Of a DNA stretch of 64,000 bases, positions 17,586 to 26,222 are shown one piece after another. A program made the translations under genes and the position numbers. Within the stretch, counting starts at the first letter, position 1. Every line of letters starts with the position of its first letter. The stretch lies in contig NZ_CP134949.1 of assembly GCF_032116555.1 (NCBI RefSeq), forward strand, positions 372,001 to 436,000, read 5' to 3'. The notes beneath the pieces were generated by a model. That model did no database searches and was not told where the DNA came from. It saw nothing but the letters and a program-made list of their open reading frames with translations. The stretch comes from Halobaculum sp. XH14. GTDB taxonomy: Archaea > Halobacteriota > Halobacteria > Halobacteriales > Haloferacaceae.

Positions 17586-18713
17586 ATGTCGGTAGAGGAG
17601 TCGGGCCCGGAGGCAGAGGTCCCGCCCGAGGCGTTCGAGACGCGCATCGTCGACGTCGACTTCCACATGAACCCCGCCGAGGAGGTCCTCCTCGAGTACG
17701 TGGACGACGGGACGGTGCGGGAGAAGCTGACGACGGAGTTCGGGATGACCCCCCGGAAGGGCAAGTGGGACGCCGCCTACGCGATCAAGGGGGGCAACGA
17801 GGGGCTGTTCACGCAGGGGCGCGCACAGACCCCGGCGGACGTCCGCGAGGCGGCGCGGACGTTCGCGATCGACGAGCCGGTCGTCAACGCCGGGATCAAC
17901 AACCTGCCGACCCAGCACCACCCCGTGCTGAAGAACGCGGTCGCGGGGGCGGCCAACGACTGGCTCCTCGACGCCGTCGTGCCCGAGGACCTCCACTGTC
18001 TCATGATGCTCCCCCAGTGGGACCCCGAGTTCGCGGTCGAGGAGATCGAACGCGTCGGCGACGAGCGGGGGATCGTGGGCGCGTACGGCTGGTTCGGTCC
18101 GTTCCGGCTGTTCGGGACCACCGACTTCGATCCCGTGTTCGAGGCGCTGGAGGCCAACGACCTCCCGCTGTTCCTCCACGGGTCGCTCTCGTTCTGGCCC
18201 CAGAACACCCCCGTCGGCGACGGCACGTACACGTGGACCGAGATACTGGGGTTCGACTGGCCCGTCCACGCCCAGATGACGACGGTCAACATGATCATGA
18301 GCGGGGTGTTCGACCGGTTCCCGGACGTCCAGGTCGTCATCCAGGAGGGGGGCCACTGGTGGCTCCCGTTCCTCCGCTATCGGATGGACGAGTTCTACGA
18401 GATGCACCCCGAGGACGTCGCGATCACGCCGCGGAAGTTCGAGGCCGGGGAGCGGTACCTGGACCGCTCCCCGAGCGAGTACCTTCGGGATAACGTCAAC
18501 GTCTGCACCCAGCCGATGGCGCCGCCCGACCGGTCCGGGGAGCTGCGGAACCTGCTCGAACTGTCGATGGCGGCGGACACGTTCCTCTATTCGAGCGACT
18601 GGCCCCACCAGACGCTCGACCCGGCGACGTGGGCGTTCGACAACCCGGCGATCGACGACGAACTGCGCGACGCGATCCTGCACGGGAACGCCGAGCGGCT
18701 CCTCGGGATCTGA
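17586..18713 (+). CDS. Amidohydrolase-2 family (decarboxylase-like) protein
   Basis: This 375-residue member of the ACMSD/resorcylate decarboxylase branch of the amidohydrolases has metal ligands suggested by IVDVDFHMNP (about residues 22-31), LFLHGSL, and EGGHWW, with a late acidic residue in YSSDWPH. Family members decarboxylate aromatic acids or hydrolyse C-C or amide bonds. The ATG at 17586 is preferred to upstream in-frame starts. The stop codon lies 2 nt before the ATG of a Rieske ferredoxin gene, so the pair is translationally linked. The substrate is unknown. Confidence 0.85.
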   Translation: MSVEESGPEAEVPPEAFETRIVDVDFHMNPAEEVLLEYVDDGTVREKLTTEFGMTPRKGKWDAAYAIKGGNEGLFTQGRAQTPADVREAARTFAIDEPVVNAGINNLPTQHHPVLKNAVAGAANDWLLDAVVPEDLHCLMMLPQWDPEFAVEEIERVGDERGIVGAYGWFGPFRLFGTTDFDPVFEALEANDLPLFLHGSLSFWPQNTPVGDGTYTWTEILGFDWPVHAQMTTVNMIMSGVFDRFPDVQVVIQEGGHWWLPFLRYRMDEFYEMHPEDVAITPRKFEAGERYLDRSPSEYLRDNVNVCTQPMAPPDRSGELRNLLELSMAADTFLYSSDWPHQTLDPATWAFDNPAIDDELRDAILHGNAERLLGI

Positions 18714-18715
18714 CG

Positions 18716-19078
18716 ATGTCGTCGGAAACCTCCCACCGGGTCGCGGCGGCCGACGAGATCGACCCCGGCGAGGGGATGGGTGTCGAGGTCGACGGCATCG
18801 AGATCGCCCTGTTCAACGTCGAGGGCGAGTTCCACGCCATCAGCAACCGGTGTCCACACCAGCGCGCCCCGCTCTGCAAGGTCGGCGAGAAGAAGATCAA
18901 CGGTGAGCTGTGCTGGAGTGACACCCGCGGCGGGGTCGACGCCGAGACGCCGGCCATCTCCTGTCCGTGGCACCTCTGGGAGATCGAACTCGAGACGGGC
19001 GAACATCCCGTGTCCGGGTCGAAGATCGGGTGCTTCGACGTCGTGGTCGAGGAGGGCGACGTGTTCGTCGAGCTCTAG
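18716..19078 (+). CDS. Rieske [2Fe-2S] ferredoxin
   Basis: This 120-residue protein is a single Rieske domain. Its cluster ligands are C46 and H48 (CPH) and C83 and H86 (CPWH). There is no membrane segment and no catalytic oxygenase domain, so it is a soluble electron carrier of the NdmA/biphenyl-dioxygenase ferredoxin type. It follows the amidohydrolase-2 gene by 2 nt and precedes a flavin-dependent monooxygenase gene, and it may carry electrons for an oxygenase encoded elsewhere. An insertion of about 25 residues between the two ligand pairs is longer than usual. Confidence 0.92.
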   Translation: MSSETSHRVAAADEIDPGEGMGVEVDGIEIALFNVEGEFHAISNRCPHQRAPLCKVGEKKINGELCWSDTRGGVDAETPAISCPWHLWEIELETGEHPVSGSKIGCFDVVVEEGDVFVEL

Positions 19079-19174
19079 GCGGGCCCCCCGGACCCCGCCC
19101 CCGCGCCGCTACTGCCCATCCCATCGGTTCGGCGGATCGACCCCTCCCATCGGTTCGGTGGGCCCCTGCGAAGG

Positions 19175-19182
19175 ATTTTATG
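19175..19182 (+). promoter_or_regulatory. TATA-like box of the first luciferase-type monooxygenase
   Basis: ATTTTATG lies 23-30 nt before the ATG at 19205 in an otherwise GC-rich spacer. Confidence 0.5.
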
Positions 19183-19204
19183 AGGAAACGCCTATGAGGG
19201 GGGT

Positions 19205-20347
19205 ATGGAAATCATCCATTTCCATCTGATGCCGTGGCAACGGACCGAGGACGCCATCGCGTGGCCCTACTCCGAGGACAAGTTCGACCCGGCGATCGGG
19301 GGCGACCTCTACGAGACGTACTTCTCCCAGCTCGAGTACTCCGAGGAGCTCGGATTCGACACCATCGGCTTCAACGAGCACCACTACACCGCCTACGGCC
19401 TGATGCCCGGCCCGAACCTCGTCGCAGCCCACATGGCGGCCCGGACCGACGAGATCGGCCTCGCGGTCATGGGCAACGTGCTGCCGATCCGCGGCAACCC
19501 GATCCGGGTGGCAGAGGAGATGGCGATGCTCGACAACATCAGCGACGGACGGATGACGAGCGGGTTCGTCCGCGGCATCCCGACCGAGTACGCCGCCTAC
19601 AACGTCGACCCCGACGAATCGCGCGGCCGCTTCGAGGAAGCCTGGGAACTCGTCGTCGAAGCCTGGACCGCCGAGGAGCCGTTCGACTGGGACGGCGAGT
19701 TCTGGCAGTACGACGACGTCTACATCTGGCCGCGACCCAAGCAGGACCCCCACCCGCCGCTCTGGATGCCCGCCGAGAGCCGGAAGTCGATCGAGTGGGC
19801 CGCCAAAAAGCGGGTCCCGATGGCGCAGGTGTACGTCGGGACGGAGAACCTCGTCGACTCCGCGGACTACTACCGACAGGTCGCACGCGAGGAGTACGGC
19901 TGGGAGCCCACGGAGGAGTACTTCTCGCCGTGCCGTCCGGTCTACGTCGCGGAGACGATGGGGAAGGCACGGGCGGAGGCGGAAGAACACCTCGAGTTCT
20001 TCTACGACACGCTGTTCGCCGGCCTCTACCGCGCCGGCGCGGTCCAGCAGGTCGGCGAGTCCGCCTACCGGGAGGACGACTCCTTCTCCTATGCGGACCA
20101 CACGCCCGAGAAGGGGAAGAAGGCGATGAACTTCGACTTCGACGAACTACAGGAGACCGGCGAGATCATCGTCGGGTCGCCCGAGTACGTGGTCGGCGAG
20201 ATCGAGCGCCAGTACGAGGCGATCGGCGGGTTCGGCACGTTCATCGGACTGTTCCAGTTCGGGACGCTCCCCGACGACCTGGTTCGACGGAACCTCGAAC
20301 GGTTCAGCGACGACGTCATGCCCGAAGTGCGGTCGCTGACGAACTGA
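19205..20347 (+). CDS. LLM-class flavin-dependent monooxygenase
   Basis: This 380-residue bacterial-luciferase-fold protein has the signatures FNEHHYTAYGLMPGPNLVAA, NPIRVAEEMAMLDNISDGR and WMPAESRKSIEWAAKK. Such enzymes use reduced FMN from a partner reductase to hydroxylate or open rings. Examples include pyridine-, pyrimidine- and nitrilotriacetate-type monooxygenases. The flavin reductase at 15985 is the likely partner. The gene has its own TATA-like box. The C-terminal region (GTFIGLFQFGTLPDDLVRRN) is complete. Confidence 0.9.
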   Translation: MEIIHFHLMPWQRTEDAIAWPYSEDKFDPAIGGDLYETYFSQLEYSEELGFDTIGFNEHHYTAYGLMPGPNLVAAHMAARTDEIGLAVMGNVLPIRGNPIRVAEEMAMLDNISDGRMTSGFVRGIPTEYAAYNVDPDESRGRFEEAWELVVEAWTAEEPFDWDGEFWQYDDVYIWPRPKQDPHPPLWMPAESRKSIEWAAKKRVPMAQVYVGTENLVDSADYYRQVAREEYGWEPTEEYFSPCRPVYVAETMGKARAEAEEHLEFFYDTLFAGLYRAGAVQQVGESAYREDDSFSYADHTPEKGKKAMNFDFDELQETGEIIVGSPEYVVGEIERQYEAIGGFGTFIGLFQFGTLPDDLVRRNLERFSDDVMPEVRSLTN

Positions 20348-20434
20348 CGTGGACGGGAGTCGGACCGCGAGCAACGGGAGTCCTCGAGCCACACCCGTCG
20401 CACGCGGAGCGGGGAGATCGCCTCCAGTGCGGGC

Positions 20435-21070
20435 CTACTCCGGCTTGCCGGGGAAGTTGACGAACCGGTCGAGCCGGTCGCGCCCCTCCTCGAGTATCGA
20501 GCTCCCGTGGAAGACGAGGATGACGTCGAACGAGTAGTCGAGCAGCCGTTCGAGCCCCTCCTCCAGGGCGATGAGGTCGGTGCTGTACGCCGCCGGCGGG
20601 AGGACGGGGTAGCCGGCCGGCATCCCGCGCTGGTCCGACCCGCTCACGACGTCGCCCGACACCATCACGCCGCGGTCCTCGTCGACGAACGCGTAACTGT
20701 CCTCCTTGTGACCGGGGACGTGGAGCGCCTCGAACCCGCCGATCGTGTCGCCGTCGTCGTAGACGTGATCCGGCTCGTGACCGTCCAGATCCGTCTGTGC
20801 CGAGGCCCAGACGTCGGCGTCGAACGCCTCGGTGATCGTCCCGAGCCCGCCGACGTGGTCGTGATCGCCGTGGGTGAGCACGATCCGTTCGGGCGTCATC
20901 CCGGTTTCCTCGATGCGGGCGACGGTTTCGTCCGCGCCGTCGGCGAAGCCGGTGTCGAACAGCGTCGGCGTCTCCCCGTCCACGAGGAACACGCGATACC
21001 GCCGGCCGTCCGCGAACGTCTTCGCCGTGACGTCGTACACGCCGTCCTGAATCTCCGTGACTCCCGTCAT
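20435..21070 (-). CDS. Metallo-beta-lactamase-fold hydrolase
   Basis: This 211-residue MBL-fold protein has the binuclear zinc motif THGDHDHVGG, then HVPGHKEDSY and VSGDVVSG supplying further ligands. Members hydrolyse thioesters, lactones or phosphodiesters. The N-terminus MTGVTEIQDGVYDV fits the fold, so the ATG at 21070 is used. It is the first of three MBL proteins in the island (also at 21937 and 32496). It is convergent with the monooxygenase gene. A role as lactonase or acyl-CoA thioesterase in the pathway is possible. Confidence 0.88.
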   Translation of the reverse strand: MTGVTEIQDGVYDVTAKTFADGRRYRVFLVDGETPTLFDTGFADGADETVARIEETGMTPERIVLTHGDHDHVGGLGTITEAFDADVWASAQTDLDGHEPDHVYDDGDTIGGFEALHVPGHKEDSYAFVDEDRGVMVSGDVVSGSDQRGMPAGYPVLPPAAYSTDLIALEEGLERLLDYSFDVILVFHGSSILEEGRDRLDRFVNFPGKPE

Positions 21071-21114
21071 GGTGTGAGAGTTCCCTACGCCGCATAATGT
21101 AGTTTTCCCCGCCG

Positions 21115-21855
21115 CTATTCGACCGCGAGCGGGCGCAGGCAGTCGAGCACGACGCCGACGTCCTCGGGCCCCGCTCGGCCGACCGCGGTCGGCCGGACCT
21201 CCCTCGTCCACGCGTCGAACTCGTCCATCGCGCCGTGGTACTCGACGAGGTTCGGGTGGAAGAGGAACGTCTCGCCAGGGGCGGCACGGTCCGTGAGCTC
21301 CGCGAACGCCGCCTCGGGCGTTCCGTCGCCGCCGAGCAGGCGCGTGTCGTGGGGGAACACGGAGTCGAACAGGTCGATCCCGTCCGGCGCGTCGGCTTCT
21401 GACCGGCCGAGGATCCACGTGAGGCCGAGTTCGTCCGCGGCCCGGAGCGTCCCCTCGCTCACCTCCTTGAACGGCGCGAAGAAGCCCTCCGGGCGGACGC
21501 CCGCGGCGTCCTCGATGGCGTCGAGCCCCCGCGCGAGGTTCTCGTGGGCGAGGTCGTACGGGAGCCCCGCGCACTCGACGTGTCGATACCCGTGGAGCAC
21601 GATCTCGTGGCCCTCGTCGTCGAGTTCCTCGATGATCGCCGCCCGCTCGTCGGCGTCCCGTCCGAGGAACGCGACGCTCGCCCGCGCGTCGGCGTCGAGG
21701 AACAGCCGCGAGAGCGTCCGGTACTCCTCGTCAGTGTAGCGGGCGAGTGCGTGGAACGTGCGCCTGTCCAGCTCCGCGTCGGACCCGGCGTGCTCGGCGA
21801 TGAACCCGAAGAACGCCCGCGTTTCCAGCCGCCGTAGCTCCGATAGCTCCTCCAT
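21115..21855 (-). CDS. Polysaccharide deacetylase (NodB-like) family protein
   Basis: This 246-residue protein has the NodB-like core GHEIVLHGYRH, with the metal-binding His pair, and RPEGFFAPFKEVS. The usual first motif (TFDDG) is not evident at the N-terminus. Instead there is FLGRDADERAAIIEEL, so the domain is divergent. Such proteins remove N-acyl groups or, as in allantoinase/PuuE-like members, open cyclic ureides. In this island an amidase role on a small N-containing compound is more plausible than cell-wall work. The 45-bp gap to the downstream MBL gene suggests co-transcription. Confidence 0.75.
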   Translation of the reverse strand: MEELSELRRLETRAFFGFIAEHAGSDAELDRRTFHALARYTDEEYRTLSRLFLDADARASVAFLGRDADERAAIIEELDDEGHEIVLHGYRHVECAGLPYDLAHENLARGLDAIEDAAGVRPEGFFAPFKEVSEGTLRAADELGLTWILGRSEADAPDGIDLFDSVFPHDTRLLGGDGTPEAAFAELTDRAAPGETFLFHPNLVEYHGAMDEFDAWTREVRPTAVGRAGPEDVGVVLDCLRPLAVE

Positions 21856-21936
21856 GGTTCGCCCGGACGATGGGTCGGTCCGGTCATAAACGCTCCCCCG
21901 GCCCGACGAACGCGCGGCCGTCGCCGGTCCGCCCGG

Positions 21937-22704
21937 TCAGTGAAACGCCTGCCGGGACGACGCGAGGGACACGTCCTCGGGAAGCTCGCGGAGCGTCGAG
22001 CGCGACGTCGACAGGTCGGCCGTGACCGCCGCCTCGGGCGAGGTCTGGAGGTTCACGCCGAAGTCGACGTCGACGGTCGGGACGGGCGCGCCGTCCTCGA
22101 TGTAGAACGGCGAGTCGTGGCCGGGGATCACGAGATCGACCCGCGATTTCACGTCCCGAATCGTCTCGATGGCCTCCCGCTTGTCGTGGAGCACCATCGG
22201 GTTCTCCGTGGCCACCTCGCGCGTGTTCTTCACGGCGTCGCCGGTGAAGCCGTAGGTGCGGTCCCCCTGGGACAGCAGGAACCCGACGTGGTGTTCCGTG
22301 TGGCCGGGCGTCGGGAACGCCTCCAGGCCGCCGACGGTATCGCCGAGCGCGAACGGTTCGACCCCGAGCGAGTCGAGCATCGCCGCGGCGTTGCGCGGGG
22401 TCGCCCAGTCGTACTCGCCGTTTCGAACGCGTGCCAGTTCCTCCTCGTACACGTGAACCGTCGCGTTCTCGAAGAGGTCCACGTTGTCACAGTGATCGAA
22501 GTGGACGTGCGTGAGCAGCACGTCCTCGACGTCGTTCGGATCCACGCCGACCTCATCGAGCGCGTCCGTGAGGAGCGGTCGCCGCGCCAGCGAGCCGACG
22601 TCGACGACCGTCGACTCGTCCACCAGCGCCGCCGATGCCTGTCCGAGGTAGCCCTGACTCGACCGTCCGGGGATGCCCTGCAGGAGCACGTCTATTCGCG
22701 TCAT
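21937..22704 (-). CDS. Metallo-beta-lactamase-fold hydrolase
   Basis: This 255-residue MBL protein has the zinc motif THVHFDHCDN and further ligands in PTPGHTEHHVGF and GFTGDAVKN. The pattern HVHFDH is typical of N-acyl-homoserine-lactone-lactonase-like and other lactonases. The ATG at 22704 (MTRIDVLLQGIPGR) is the family start. It is divergent from the nitrilase-family gene, 90 bp away. It may cleave a lactone or thioester; the substrate is unknown. Confidence 0.87.
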   Translation of the reverse strand: MTRIDVLLQGIPGRSSQGYLGQASAALVDESTVVDVGSLARRPLLTDALDEVGVDPNDVEDVLLTHVHFDHCDNVDLFENATVHVYEEELARVRNGEYDWATPRNAAAMLDSLGVEPFALGDTVGGLEAFPTPGHTEHHVGFLLSQGDRTYGFTGDAVKNTREVATENPMVLHDKREAIETIRDVKSRVDLVIPGHDSPFYIEDGAPVPTVDVDFGVNLQTSPEAAVTADLSTSRSTLRELPEDVSLASSRQAFH

Positions 22705-22763
22705 CGCCTCCCCGGTCGGACGCGGACGGGTAAAGCGTGTGGGTCGATCCCCGCCGGCCGAAC

Positions 22764-22770
22764 GATTATT
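22764..22770 (+). promoter_or_regulatory. TATA-like box of the nitrilase-family gene
   Basis: GATTATT lies 25-31 nt before the ATG at 22795. Confidence 0.45.
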
Positions 22771-22794
22771 GCTCTGGGGAGCCGTCACCCACGC

Positions 22795-23613
22795 ATGCAA
22801 CTGGCACTCGTGCAGTTCGAACCGCGGGGCACGGTCGCGGGAAACCGCGAGCACGTCGAGGAACGGGTCCGGGAGGCGGCCGCCGACGGCGCGGATCTGG
22901 TCGTCCTGCCCGAGATCTGGAACGTCGGCTACTTCGCGTTCGACCGGTACGAGGCGGACGCCGAACCCCTGGACGGCGAAACGGTTTCCGCGGTTCGATC
23001 GCTCGCGGCCGAGGTGGGGATACCGATCCACGCTGGGAGCATCGTCGAGCGGGACGGTGACGACCTGTACAACACGAGCGTCTACGTCGACGACGCGGGC
23101 GAGGTGCGGGCGACCTACCGGAAGATGCACCTGTTCGGCTACGAGTCCGCCGAGAACGAACTGCTCACTCCCGGGGACGAGGTCGTGTGCTTCGAGACGG
23201 CGTTCGGGACGGTCGGGCTCGCGACGTGCTACGATCTCAGGTTCCCGGCCCTGTTCCGGGCGATGTCGGACCGCGGCGTCGACCTCCTGCTCGTGACGTC
23301 GGCGTGGCCGCTTGCGCGGCTCGACCACTGGTCGCTGTTGACGCGGACCCGGGCGCTCGAACACCAGTGCGTGCTCGCCGCGGCGAACGGGGTCGGTCCG
23401 AACGAGGGGGTCGAACTCGGCGGCCACAGCTGTGTCGTCGATCCATGGGGGACGCCGGTCGCGAACGCGGGAGGGCGCGAGGGGACGATCCACGCGCGGG
23501 TCGACCCGGCGACGGTCGGCGAGTCCCGCGCCGAGTTCCCGACGCTGGCTGATCGACGGATCGACGTCCGGTACGACGTCGGGGACCCGCGGGAGGGCGA
23601 GTTGAACGACTGA
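22795..23613 (+). CDS. Carbon-nitrogen hydrolase (nitrilase superfamily)
   Basis: This 272-residue amidase of the nitrilase superfamily shows the full triad: E40 (LPEIWNVGY), K110 (YRKMHLFGYES) and C145 (ATCYDLRFPALFR). The KMHLF and DLRFP segments match omega-amidase and N-carbamoyl-amine hydrolase subgroups. In this island it could hydrolyse an open-chain amide such as a maleamate-like acid and release ammonia. The ATG at 22795 lies just after a TATA-like box and begins the first strand (MQLALVQFEP). Confidence 0.92.
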   Translation: MQLALVQFEPRGTVAGNREHVEERVREAAADGADLVVLPEIWNVGYFAFDRYEADAEPLDGETVSAVRSLAAEVGIPIHAGSIVERDGDDLYNTSVYVDDAGEVRATYRKMHLFGYESAENELLTPGDEVVCFETAFGTVGLATCYDLRFPALFRAMSDRGVDLLLVTSAWPLARLDHWSLLTRTRALEHQCVLAAANGVGPNEGVELGGHSCVVDPWGTPVANAGGREGTIHARVDPATVGESRAEFPTLADRRIDVRYDVGDPREGELND

Positions 23614-23663
23614 GCGTTCGCGAGGAAGGGGTCGAGCGTCGTTCCCGTCCGAACGAGCGCCCG

Positions 23664-24368
23664 TCAGGTGCCCTCGGGCGTGTGCCAGTCGATGACGTCG
23701 ACGGTGTAGGCGACGGACAGCGTCCGGTTCAGGACGGGGTCACGGAGCTCCGCCTCGAAGTACGGTTCGGTCCGCAGTTCGCCGGCGTCGGTCCCGACGC
23801 TGCCCGAGAACAGGAGCGTCCCGTCGTGCGGGGGCGTCGTCCGGTCCTCGAGCAACGAGAACAGGTCCTCGGGGGGACGGAGCTCCGCCAGCGTCCCGGT
23901 CTGGTACCGGTCCGGATCGGTCGGATCGCCGGTCCAGCTCCTGAGTTCGAGTTCGTCCCAGTGGTCGGCCACCTCCGCGAGTTGCCAGAACGTGTCCCCG
24001 ACGACGTTCGGACACACCTGCTTCGAGAGCGCGACGTTCTCCGTCTCGAGTTCCCGGTCCGTGTGGTCGCTGCCGACCGTCACGTACACCCTGTCGTGTG
24101 CGACGTAGAAGGCGACCTCCACCTCGCCGCTCGTCTCGCCTGAGGCGACCTGGATGTTCGTCCCGGTCGAGAGCGAGTGGCGGGGCTTCGGGTAGAGGAT
24201 CGGGGTTCGATCGGGCGGGGACACCCCCTCGGCTTCGAGTTCGGCGACGTGCCGGTCGACGGCGTCGCGGTCCCGCCCCGTCCAGCCGGCGTTGACGAGG
24301 CGGTCGATCGAGAGGCTGACCGACTCCTCGTCCCCGTTCCGGTGGAGCAGGCACCCGTAGATGGTCAT
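23664..24368 (-). CDS. DUF2848 family protein
   Basis: This 234-residue protein matches what I recall of DUF2848, an uncharacterised family found in catabolic clusters: IDRLVNAGWTGRDRDAVDRH near residue 25, SSGEVE-like SGEVEVAFY, GSDHTDRELE, ALSKQVCPNVVGDTFW, and a late FSGSVGT. It looks related to the fumarylacetoacetate-hydrolase-like fold, which would suit cleavage of a C-C bond or hydration, but this is a guess. Its ATG overlaps the stop of the cupin gene by 4 nt (ATGA). Confidence 0.75.
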   Translation of the reverse strand: MTIYGCLLHRNGDEESVSLSIDRLVNAGWTGRDRDAVDRHVAELEAEGVSPPDRTPILYPKPRHSLSTGTNIQVASGETSGEVEVAFYVAHDRVYVTVGSDHTDRELETENVALSKQVCPNVVGDTFWQLAEVADHWDELELRSWTGDPTDPDRYQTGTLAELRPPEDLFSLLEDRTTPPHDGTLLFSGSVGTDAGELRTEPYFEAELRDPVLNRTLSVAYTVDVIDWHTPEGT

Positions 24369-24712
24369 TCGTAGTATCTGACCTCGAACGTGAGACAGCC
24401 GTTGGGTGACCGATACGGGCCGTGTTCCATCCCGGGCTTGCGGTACGCGTACATGCCGGCCGTGAAGGACTCGTCCAGCCGCTTGTCGATGAGTTCGCCG
24501 TGGAGGACGTACGCCTCCTCGTAGAACTCGTGGGTGATGACCGACTCGGACTCGGTCCCCGGCTCCAGTTTCAGGAACCGCGTGTGGCTGCCGTCCGGTT
24601 CTTCGTGCAGGATCATCTCGGAGACCCCGTCCGAGTAGGCGCCGGCCTGCTCCCACTCGTACTCGTTCGCCTCGGCGGTCGGGTCGTGGAACTCCTTGCT
24701 GGGGGTTGGCAT
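24365..24712 (-). CDS. Small cupin-domain protein
   Basis: This 115-residue single cupin barrel has FLKLEPGTESESVITHEFYEE and YVLHGELID in motif 1 and YRKPGMEHGPYRS in motif 2. One metal-binding His appears in each motif. It lies upstream of and overlaps the DUF2848 gene, so the two form a two-gene operon. Small cupins of this sort act as isomerases, dioxygenases or ligand sensors. Which applies cannot be decided. Confidence 0.82.
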   Translation of the reverse strand: MPTPSKEFHDPTAEANEYEWEQAGAYSDGVSEMILHEEPDGSHTRFLKLEPGTESESVITHEFYEEAYVLHGELIDKRLDESFTAGMYAYRKPGMEHGPYRSPNGCLTFEVRYYE

Positions 24713-24810
24713 CGACGGTCGAAACGAGGAATCCCCGTTATTTATGCGTTCCCGTCAGGATCGCCGATCAGTCCGGCAGTCGTAACAGACGACGTACAAT
24801 AATCAAAACC

Positions 24811-24818
24811 ATTATACA
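24811..24818 (+). promoter_or_regulatory. TATA box of the second luciferase-type monooxygenase
   Basis: ATTATACA lies in a clearly AT-rich patch, 25-32 nt before the ATG at 24843. It supports that start over an in-frame GTG at 24831. Confidence 0.6.
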
Positions 24819-24842
24819 TCTGTATTAGAAGTGTTCGTACAC

Positions 24843-26222
24843 ATGGTAGAAGTGGGTACGTTCCACAACGGTAGTACCAACATCGGCCTGAAGCGCCTCG
24901 AGAGCGGGCACATCATTCCCGACGCGGACTTCGACGAGCGACGTGCCGACGCGCGCGAGGTGGCACGGGACCAGATCGAACACGGGATCAACGCCGAGAA
25001 GGCGGGCCTGGATCGGGTGTACTTCACCGAACACCACTTCCAGCCGATGGGGCTCGAGTTCAGTACGAACCCGCTGATGTCACAGATGCAGGTCGCCAGG
25101 GAGACCGACCACGTCAAACTGGCGCAGATCTCGAACATCATCGTCTGGCACGACCCGGTCCGGCTGGCCGAGCAGACGGCGCTGCTCGACGTGATGAGCG
25201 ACGGGCGCGTCGAGGTCGGCATCGGCCGGGGGTACCAGCCCCGCGAGAACGAGGTGTTCGGACAGTACTGGGGAGGCACCATCCAGAGCCAGGAGCAGAA
25301 CCGCGTGTCCTTCGAGGAGAAGTTCGAGATCCTCAAGCAGGCGTGGACCGAGGACCTCTTCTCCCATCACGGGGAGTACCACCAGATCCCGCCCGCCCAC
25401 ACCAAGTGGCACCACGGTCAGGAGAAGCAGTACCTCGCCGACGACGTCACGAGTTACGACGTCGACGACATGCTCGAGTGGATCGAGGAGGAGGACGAGT
25501 ACTCGAGCGGCGGGCAGAGCGTCACCGGCGGCCGCTCGCGGCTCAAGACGCTGAACGTGCTTCCCAAGCCCGTCCAGGAACCGTTCCCGCAGCTCTGGCA
25601 GCCGATCAACTCCTCCCGCTCCGTGAAGTGGGCGGCCCGGAACGGCGTCAACCCGATCATCACGCTGGGCCCGGCAAAGCGCATCTCGCCGATCGTCGAG
25701 ACGTACTACGAGGCTGCCGAGGAAGCCGGCTGGCCCGACGTCCGTCCCGAGTACGACGGCGAACCGTTCGCCTACGGCTGGGACGAGGAGCGGCACCGGG
25801 GCGTCGCGATCTACCGTCCGGTGTTCAACACGGAGCACGGGACCGACGAGCAGTACGAGCGGTTCAAGATGGGCCAGGAGTTCCTCTGGCAGTGGTTCGA
25901 CGCGTTCTTCGGCCTCGAACGGATGCTCTCGATGGACGACGACGAGGTCGACGCGCTCCGTGACCGCCGTGACCTCGCCGAGGACGACTACCTCACGCCG
26001 GACATGCAGCTCCTGAAGGAGAAACAGGTCGCCATCGTCGGGGACAGCGAGGAGATCGCCGACCAGCTCGTGGGGCTGGGCGAGGACTGCGGCTACGAGG
26101 ACTTCAACGTGGCCGGCGTGTTCGAGTGTGCGGGCCTGTCGGGCGAGGAGATCGACGGCCAGATGGAGGTGTTCGGCGAAGAGGTCGTCCCGTACCTCGA
26201 AGGCGAGTACCCCAGCCCGTAG
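24843..26222 (+). CDS. LLM-class flavin-dependent monooxygenase
   Basis: This 459-residue luciferase-fold oxidoreductase has signatures FTEHHFQPMGLEFSTNPLM, DPVRLAEQTALLDVMSDGR and LWQPINSSRSVKWAARNG. It is about 80 residues longer than the paralogue at 19205. The extra length comes from an acidic insertion (about residues 190-230, rich in DD and EE), which may be a haloarchaeal surface loop or a substrate lid. It needs reduced flavin from a partner reductase. It is placed just before ribK-ribB. Confidence 0.9.
   Translation: MVEVGTFHNGSTNIGLKRLESGHIIPDADFDERRADAREVARDQIEHGINAEKAGLDRVYFTEHHFQPMGLEFSTNPLMSQMQVARETDHVKLAQISNIIVWHDPVRLAEQTALLDVMSDGRVEVGIGRGYQPRENEVFGQYWGGTIQSQEQNRVSFEEKFEILKQAWTEDLFSHHGEYHQIPPAHTKWHHGQEKQYLADDVTSYDVDDMLEWIEEEDEYSSGGQSVTGGRSRLKTLNVLPKPVQEPFPQLWQPINSSRSVKWAARNGVNPIITLGPAKRISPIVETYYEAAEEAGWPDVRPEYDGEPFAYGWDEERHRGVAIYRPVFNTEHGTDEQYERFKMGQEFLWQWFDAFFGLERMLSMDDDEVDALRDRRDLAEDDYLTPDMQLLKEKQVAIVGDSEEIADQLVGLGEDCGYEDFNVAGVFECAGLSGEEIDGQMEVFGEEVVPYLEGEYPSP

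Noticed and set aside
24831-24842. GTG start for the second flavin monooxygenase
   Set aside because: The ATG at 24843 is better placed relative to the TATA box and family start; the GTG adds only four residues.
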